Assembly: GCA_000697665.1 (NCBI GenBank)
Contig: KL197724.1
Coordinates: 59,078-123,077, forward strand
From: Jaapia argillacea MUCL 33604
Lineage: Eukaryota > Basidiomycota > Agaricomycetes > Jaapiales > Jaapiaceae
Length of the DNA stretch: 64,000 nucleotides
Direction of reading: 5' to 3'
Shown: positions 57,549 to 64,000 of the stretch, piece by piece
Numbering within the stretch: position 1 is the stretch's first letter
Layout: every line of letters starts with the position of its first letter
Translations under genes and position numbers: made by a program
Notes under the pieces: generated by a model
Seen by the model: the letters and a program-made list of their open reading frames with translations, nothing else
The model's database searches: none
What the model was told of the DNA's origin: nothing

Positions 57549-59130
57549 TCAACATCGTAATTCATATTCAAAAAACCGGCCCCCGTCAAGTCGCCCTCGC
57601 GTAACATTAATCATCCTCATTTCTGCCTGAATAATCTCCTCTCGTAACTGCAATACAGTCTCCTCGTCAAGTTCTCCGTCGACTTCGTCAAAAGGTAGCA
57701 CATCGTCCTCCCACAATTCACCATCACTGTCGCTGCCGTCGGTGCTTCCGGGCGAGGAATGCACATCTGAAGCGGGGAGAGCGTAGCGACCTGAGCTTCT
57801 GGACGAGGCACTGCTCCCTCCATAATGAGAGCCGAGATCAACTTCGTCGCGTCTCAAGCTATGCCTTGTCTGGATGACGGTAAGACCTACGAGATCGTAT
57901 TCCACGGAATCTTCATCCTCCAGTCCATCTGGGGGGAAGATTCGAGGGAGATCTCGAACGCAAAGGAGGGAGCAATCCAGAAGTCGAAAGTTTTTGAACG
58001 CAGGGAACGACGGCGTCCGTTCGATGGATTGCACAGGCCCATCATTCCGAAGGCTGAAATCGCTTGTACAAGGTGCCCACACATCGAACCACATCAGGGA
58101 GCGATGGCGAGTAGGCCAAATGCCCACCATTGGCATGACAAAATGCTCGAGCTTGGGGCACTCGGAGATGAGTGGGCCGCTGTCGATATTGGGCCGAGGA
58201 CATGTGACATCGGGGAATTGGAGAAACTGGAGATGTTTGCCGTGGGATTTCAGAAATTCCTTCAAGACGGCGTCTGTGACCCCTCCATAATCACAGATGG
58301 TAAGACTTGTCAAGCGAGGCATCGACCAATGCATCAGGCTAGTCAATTTCCCATCTTTTTGATAATATAGGAAGCTGAGCCGTAAAGTGTCCAGCCGAGG
58401 GAGATGCACCCGATGTGGAGTCATCTCCCCGGTTGGGACTGCGAGGACCAACGACCGTAGATTGGTGCATCTCTCCAACACGCTATCAAGGATTCCTGGA
58501 ACCACATCCGCGCTTGCTTCCAAGTGGGTGATGGAAGCCAGATTGATAGTACTTGCGCACAAAATCTGGCTGAGGGTATCGGGGGATGGAATCTCCCAAA
58601 GTGGGGAGATGATGAGGCGTTGGATATGTGAATAACGAGAAAACAGGATAGCGAGGTTCTTTGCGAACATGGTCCGCCAACTATATGGGATGAAACAACA
58701 GAGTGTGAATGTCTTGACCAGCCTCCCGAAATCTGCGTTCTGCAACTGCATCGTACGAACGAGTAATGGAAGTTGAGTCGGTCGACGGATGGCGATGTGC
58801 TCATATAGTATTTCGGTTCCAACAGCCATCCAAGTCTTGCAGACGAGGGCTAGTGTTTGCTTGCCCCGTGAAGCGATTGGCCACCAGGATGCGGAAACCG
58901 AATCTAACACTGGCCTGGTGACACAGTTTGGTGGGAGTGCCAGTAGAAAGATTCCGCGAAGCAATTCTGGGGGCAACCTAAATGCCGCACGAGTGGAGAT
59001 CGACGGGATGGCAAGAGAATCCTAAGAACCCAAATCAACGACTGTTACCGTGGTGCGTTCAACCCATGATTACCGATTTGACACCCTGCGCGACATCCAC
59101 AGGTTCTGTAAATTGCCAGTTCTCTGCCAT
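57549..59130 (-). CDS. F-box-like protein, family C copy 5 (C5)
   Basis: Exon 1 59130-59074 (MAENWQFTEPVDVAQGVKS), intron 59073-59022, exon 2 59021-57549; 509 aa. Closest relative is C3: same first exon, F-box-like region (FRLPPELLRGIFLLALPPNC; LALVCKTWMAVGTEILYEHI), leucine-rich middle (LPRLDTLRLSFLYY; CPKLEHFVMPMVGIWP) and acidic tail (DSDGELWEDDVLPFDEVDGE). The C-terminus is longer than in C3 and ends close to the MITE. Intact. Confidence 0.83.
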
Positions 59131-59393
59131 AATCGGATACCAACGTGAATATGAGATACCAGGAACGATGGAGCTGATATTGCGGGAATGTTGGTTGAGA
59201 TAAAAGCAACGACTGCTGGCAGAATGCGGTGGCAGTCACTAGTCACGCCAGTGACCGGATATGGTGAGTGCCGGGCACGTGGTGACGGCCCTCAGGCCTC
59301 AAGGGGCTGAGTCCTCACTTCCTAACGTTTGCCTGCAACCGCCCCGTATCTAGCGAAATATAGTCACCTCGATATTCTGTACGCACGTCAACA
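59131..59393. promoter_or_regulatory. bidirectional promoter of C5 and C6
   Basis: 263 bp between divergent ATGs; the part next to C5 (59131-59240) is similar to the region next to C3 (39200-39309). Confidence 0.5.
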
Positions 59394-61004
59394 ATGTCAG
59401 AGGATGAACTTGGAGGCTCGAATCCAGTTCTGCAGTCCATGCACACGTCGCAGGTGAGGCCCATGCGCGGTGCAAATCTCATCCGTTCTATGATGTTCCG
59501 TTTGTACATTTATTATTTCGCACTGCGCGCTGGGTTTATTAGCGCACGCATCCCGTATGATGTTCCACCCTCACCATCATACCGTTCCACCCTCACCACC
59601 AACATACCTGCTTATTTTCCTGCAGATCTCTGTCATTCAACAAAAACCACATATGCCTGCAGTCTGTCGACTTCCTCCTGAGCTAATGCGCGATATTCTT
59701 CGACTCGCGCTTCCCCTCGATTGCGACATCGACTCGAGCAGATTCCCTTTTCGACCGGTTTGAAGCGCCAATTTGTCCTGGTTTGCAAGAGTTGGATGCC
59801 TGTAGGAACCGAACTCCTATATGAGCATATACCAATTTGGCGCCGCGCACAACTATCATCACTCATCCGTACAATGCAAATGAATGCGCAGTTGGGTGGT
59901 TTTATTAAAACCCTTGCACTGTCTCTCTTCATCCCCCCGTTCTCGTGGCAATTGCAACTTATCGTCAGTGACCTGTCGACATTGGTCGCCTATTGTCCAC
60001 GCATCCGACGCGTGATCTCATCCCCATGGAGCTCCGAATCGGGACGCACATCCGTTCTGGTTTCCTCTGGGGTCCATTTCGACTATCTCACGCCTTTGGA
60101 AGTCAACATGACTATGGCTTCAGTCATTATCGACAAGGTGTTGAATAGTTGCTTGACCCTCCGGTCGTTGACCCTCACACTCCCGGCTGTGCTTCCAGAA
60201 GCGATATGTCTCCCCCAGTTGGAAACGCTACACCTCACCCTGATTTCTCCCATAGAAACGGGATTGAGTCCTTTGGCGACGTGGTCCATCCCCCAGTTAA
60301 AAGCTCTTACACTTGCCATTGACAAGCAGATATCCGTAAACGCCCTCCTCGCCGCCCACGGCACTTGTCTCAAATTCCTACACTTTCAGTGTGTCACGAG
60401 TAGCGACCTTCTCCTCAACGACGACACCCTCAGTACCAGTTGTCCCCAGCTGGAGCACCTTGTTATGCCGTGTTCAGGTTTTTGGCCCAATCAGCATCCT
60501 ACCTTGAAGTGGTTGGATCTGTGGGAACCTTGGGAACCGACTTTCTGTCGCCGAGCTGAGGGAACCTTAAAGAACCTGCAAGCCGCAGAATTGTTGCCTG
60601 CTCTGATGCGGTTGCCTGCTCTGAGCCGGGTGCGGTTTCTGGACACTTCGCTCAGCCACTTCAGCGATCTCCCTCAGCTTTTACCTCCGGGACTTGTGAC
60701 GAATGATGATATTGGGAAGTGCGACCTGGGGGGTCTCACAGTGGTCCAGACAAAGGGTTGTCTGATGCGCAATGTACCTGGTCAACGTTACGAGTTCGAA
60801 GTTGATTCTGATACCGATTCTCGTGATGAGGAGGGGAGCGGCCCACCCGACGAAATGGACTTTTATGACCTCTTTCACCCGGACGACAATTCCGAAACAC
60901 CGCCTTCACCTGATAGTTGCCATAGCAGTGGTAGTAGTTATCTCTGGGAGGGAGAAGTCGTGGATTGGGTTGAAGCCGTCGACGAGTTGGACCAAGTGAC
61001 TTGA
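59394..61004 (+). pseudogene. F-box-like family C copy 6 (C6), frameshifted
   Basis: Exon 1 59394-59453 (MSEDELGGSNPVLQSMHTSQ), intron 59454-59625, then VCRLPPELMRDILRLALPLD in frame, as in C2. Compared with C2 about 25 nt are missing between 59730 and 59765, so this frame runs into a TGA at 59761 while the rest of the protein (QFVLVCKSWMPVGTELLYEH to the acidic tail YLWEGEVVDWVEAVDELDQV) continues in another frame open to 61004. A product started downstream would lack the N-terminal half of the F-box. Probably a recent pseudogene; otherwise nearly identical in layout to C2. Confidence 0.75.
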
Positions 61005-61451
61005 CATACAGATTTGCCAGACTTTTTGATCAAGTCTTGCTTTGAACCCGACTGTACTAGATGTGAGTTGTTAGTTTCAACTTTACATGACATGCTGTGA
61101 GTCTTTCTATCAGTTTAGCCAACGTGTAATTCAGATCCTACTAGCTAGCAGCACGTCGGGATGCATGCTCACCGTCGACGAGTTCTATCTCTCTCCTGTC
61201 GTGGATCCAGTGTCGGGCGTCCAGCCCTGAAATTAAACACTCGTCCTAAATGTTTGTCATCGAACATACTGCCCCCAGTTTCTCGTTGGCAAGCATAATC
61301 CTCATTTCCGGTGCGAGTCCCTTCGAGCCAGTTACCGACATGTAAACATAATTGTCACCACGAGATAAACTGCATTTTGACAACGCCCCAAATCCAAGAG
61401 ACGATACAATGAGGGCGCGCCGAAATCCAACAGCAATGACTAAACGTGCTT
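61005..61451. other. spacer between convergent C6 and D
   Basis: About 450 bp; no feature supported. Confidence 0.4.
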
Positions 61452-62954
61452 TCATTCAACCCGTCTGGCCCTGGCATCGAAGCATCGAAGAGCCAAATCA
61501 TGATCGAACTCACGATCATAATCACTATCGGTGTCGGTGTCGCTTCGTCCATCGTCGTAAGCGCTGTCCTCTGTATCGCTGCATGACTCTGATGAACCTT
61601 CATCGGAAGGAGCATACAACAGATCATCAGAGTCGGACTCTGCTTCATCCCATGCGTCAAGCTTCACACCCAACCACTCATCCCTTAACAGACTACCGCA
61701 AGTCTGGACGATGGTTACCCCAGGAAGGCGATGTGTGACGATGGCATGCTCGTCGACTAACTCTCCAGGAGGGAATATCTTGGGAAGTTCATGGAGATCT
61801 AACAGGGATCGATCCATTAACCGAACCTGCTGGAAGGCAGGGAGACCTTGGAGTTGTGGGAGTCCTCGGCGATAAGTCGAAGATAACCCTTTGTGATGAT
61901 ATTGACACCCAAATGTCGAAGACCATAAATCCACGTAGGTCAATGTGGGATGGGAGATTGGGAGATGCCAGGATGAAGGCATGACGAGGTGCTGTAGGCG
62001 AGGACAGCAATCAACGATGGGCTGAATCTCAGACGTGCGATGTCCTTGTTCGAAATTATGGATATGAAGAAATTGGATATTAGCTCCGTGATGACGAACG
62101 AATTCGCCGACCCCGAAAGGGCCGTCAAAGACGACCTCCTTCAATATCGGTAGTTCCCAGTTTGCGGGGAAGGAGCCAACGGCGAATTGGAAATCATGCC
62201 GATGCCTCTTGAAGTGAAGCTTTTCGAGTTTGGCAAGGTGAGCCGTCACGAAGGGGACGCGATCCTGAAGAGACTGGTCATCTAGACGGAGTGGGAATGG
62301 GATAACGAAGGCGAGCGATATAAGATTGGTGCAGTGATTGAGAATTTCGCATGTAGTTGCGAATTCGACTGGCTCATCCAGTTGGAGGTGCGTCAAGGTC
62401 GAAAGGCATTTTTGAATAGTTTGTTTCGCGCAGTGGTAGAGCGAAGGGAGCTCGTAAAAGCTCCAGTTGTCAACTGCGATGGTAAGATTACGCAGACGGG
62501 GACAGTTCTCCAAGATTAATGGGATGTCTCGAGCGTACAACGTGAGCCAAGGTCGGGGAACAAAACAAACGATGGTGAGGGATTTGATCAGATTTCGGAG
62601 CACCTTGTAGGATTCCAAAGTTCGCAAGAGAGGGGGTATCTGTTCAATCCGAGGGACAAAAACATGCTCGTACAGCAGTCCTGTTCCAGGCCCGCTCCAT
62701 GCCCAACAGACAAGGACAATGTTCAGCATATCCTTTAGCACCTTTGGCCAGAAGGAACCCGGCATCATATACATCGAAGGGTCTAGCGTGTAGGACGGGT
62801 TTACGATAAACCGGAAGATTTGGTGAAGCAACTCTTGGGGAACGTGGGAGATGGGAGGGATACAACGAGGTTTCTGTGAGGCTTGACTGTCATGTCGTGT
62901 GAAGGTTTGTGTATAGGTGCAGAATTGCTTACGCTCTCGATGGGTGTTGAACAT
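61452..62954 (-). CDS. F-box-like protein, divergent member (D)
   Basis: 500 aa from ATG 62954. F-box-like segment at about residues 30-95: ISHVPQELLHQIFRFIVNPS, then LNIVLVCWAWSGPGTGLLYE. Leucine-rich middle (LENCPRLRNLTIAV, LTHLQLDEP, CCPRLQHLVMPSSW, HPTLTYVDLW) and an acidic tail (EAESDSDDLLYAPSDEGSSE, DTDTDSDYDREFDHDL), the same plan as family C but much diverged. The open frame extends 73 codons upstream to 63173 and includes a hydrophobic stretch (LIFTVLAAFLCSVILIVASS). I prefer the internal Met, since the other members have no such segment, but a membrane-anchored form cannot be excluded. Confidence 0.75.
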   Translation of the reverse strand: MFNTHRERKQFCTYTQTFTRHDSQASQKPRCIPPISHVPQELLHQIFRFIVNPSYTLDPSMYMMPGSFWPKVLKDMLNIVLVCWAWSGPGTGLLYEHVFVPRIEQIPPLLRTLESYKVLRNLIKSLTIVCFVPRPWLTLYARDIPLILENCPRLRNLTIAVDNWSFYELPSLYHCAKQTIQKCLSTLTHLQLDEPVEFATTCEILNHCTNLISLAFVIPFPLRLDDQSLQDRVPFVTAHLAKLEKLHFKRHRHDFQFAVGSFPANWELPILKEVVFDGPFGVGEFVRHHGANIQFLHIHNFEQGHRTSEIQPIVDCCPRLQHLVMPSSWHLPISHPTLTYVDLWSSTFGCQYHHKGLSSTYRRGLPQLQGLPAFQQVRLMDRSLLDLHELPKIFPPGELVDEHAIVTHRLPGVTIVQTCGSLLRDEWLGVKLDAWDEAESDSDDLLYAPSDEGSSESCSDTEDSAYDDGRSDTDTDSDYDREFDHDLALRCFDARARRVE

Positions 62955-64000
62955 GCGAACTCTGATTTCCCAATTGACCCAATAGTCACGGATGTTGGAG
63001 CACCAGGGAATGGTTGTTCCATTTATCCGCAAACAGGATGGTCCAGTTGAACTTGCTACAATGAGGATCACAGAACAGAGGAATGCCGCGAGTACAGTAA
63101 ATATCAATTGGCGACCCAGAGGCAACCAAACTCCTAGTCGCCACATGCCAGCACCACTTCGCAAACGCCACATTAGTTCGCCACGACATGAATTCAGCTA
63201 CCTCGAGTTCTGTGTAAGTTCCTTGGAGTGGTGGTGCGGTACTACATCAGCATTCTCACAAATCTCTGATGCACTGACAGCTCTGGAGTGCTGGCCGCCA
63301 GTGTGCCAGAGCTGCCAGAGTGCCAGTGGACCAGAGTTATCGGAGAGATTGCCAAAGGGTGATTGTGGGTGGCTAGCTTCTAGTTACTTGAGTCTTGATC
63401 ATTGGAACTTGAACCAATGAAACGCAAGCTGATATTCCAATTAATCAAAAATCTTCACGCATCATGGTTTGAACATACAACCACGTCATCGCAGCTGCGA
63501 CAGCATATTCCGTTAGACTATACAGTCCATACTTTAAAGTACACCCTGACCAATACTAGGATACCCCTCCGACAGGACACCCGAGAAGGAAGCGCAAACG
63601 AAAATTTCTCTAAGTCCCTCTCGAGTCCCCATCGCCAACCCCCATCAAGAATGGCCCTCCGTCAGTCTGCTGGTTGAATCTCGCTCTCCAGTCAACCATC
63701 GATCCACTCAAGGAATTGAAGGCCGTACAGCCCATATGTGGGTTCAACGATGAATTGGAAAAGCCGGCCCTTCCCAACCGACAAGTAATCACCGAACTCA
63801 TTCCTACAGACACACCCGTAGAATTCCAGCTCTTCTCGCCACCTTGGTTATCTCTGGTTATCCTCTCCTGCCCTTTTCCGTCATCAAATCTAGTGCCTCC
63901 CCTTGTCGAAACATTTTGCCTTATATTTGGGTCTTTGCAGCACCTCCACCCACCCACACGCACCTTCCTTCATCCTTCCTGAGTATCAAGAAACCCCCCC
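62955..64000. other. right flank, no firm gene
   Basis: Contains an inverted repeat at about 63280-63317 and, near the window end, a plus-strand stretch open from about 63663 to 63982 (STIDPLKELKAVQP, DELEKPALPNRQVITELIPT) that looks mildly coding but has no ATG and no family; it could be an exon of a gene extending past the window. Confidence 0.3.

Larger units (their letters stand above)
57549..61004 (-). repeat. inverted segmental duplication, copy 2 (C5/C6)
   Basis: Inverted partner of 37588-40846. Confidence 0.8.

Noticed and set aside
1-64000. CRISPR arrays, rRNA genes, bacterial-type operons
   Set aside because: No regularly spaced repeats and no rRNA blocks noticed by eye. The spliced gene structure is eukaryotic. 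I also saw no convincing tRNA, but a tRNA scan was not possible.

Overview
The window looks like a chromosome segment of an agaricomycete (mushroom-forming basidiomycete). Typical genes carry many short introns (about 45-75 nt, GT..AG), and the content fits: an expanded F-box-like family, a DIRS-type tyrosine-recombinase retroelement, a DUF6593-like gene, a long Zn2Cys6 regulator with many introns, and both strands densely used. No species name can be justified from the sequence alone.

Layout. 0-14.5 kb: a hypothetical gene, an F-box pair (A1 +, B1 -), then two trafficking genes that face each other, TRS65 (TRAPPII subunit, 6 exons) and SNX3/GRD19 (PX sorting nexin, 5 exons), then the module B2 - PARP-like - A2 (A2 is broken). 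15-20 kb: a decayed DIRS-like retrotransposon with gag, zinc knuckle, RT/RNase H and tyrosine recombinase. 20.4-30.4 kb: a truncated copy of a 708-aa orphan gene, then a second module B3 - (U6 snRNA) - PARP-like - A3, then the full orphan gene. 31-35 kb: ADE6 (FGAM synthase). 36-41 kb: three F-box-like genes of a second type (C1 broken, C2 and C3 divergent). 41-50 kb: a DUF6593-like gene, a decayed probable membrane-protein gene, an MMTAG2 homologue and a 1000-aa, 12-exon Zn2Cys6 transcription factor. 50-54 kb: mostly intergenic. 55-63 kb: four more F-box-like genes (C4, C5, C6, D) and a 537-bp MITE.

Two kinds of material are interleaved. Single-copy housekeeping genes (TRS65, SNX3, ADE6, MMTAG2, U6) sit between blocks of rapidly duplicating F-box-like genes: thirteen by my count, in families A (3), B (3), C (6) and D (1). 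The A/B genes travel together, twice with an ADP-ribosyltransferase-like (PARP-type) gene between them. The C genes are partly duplicated as an inverted divergent pair. Four of the thirteen F-box loci, counting C6, carry stops or frameshifts, as do the retroelement and one orphan-gene copy, so duplication and decay are both in progress.

The best candidate for something undescribed is the repeated three-gene cassette (F-box B, PARP-like enzyme, F-box A). It suggests, by inference only, linked ubiquitin and ADP-ribose functions. All exon models were made by hand from reading frames, splice signals and comparison of paralogues inside the window. They need RNA support.
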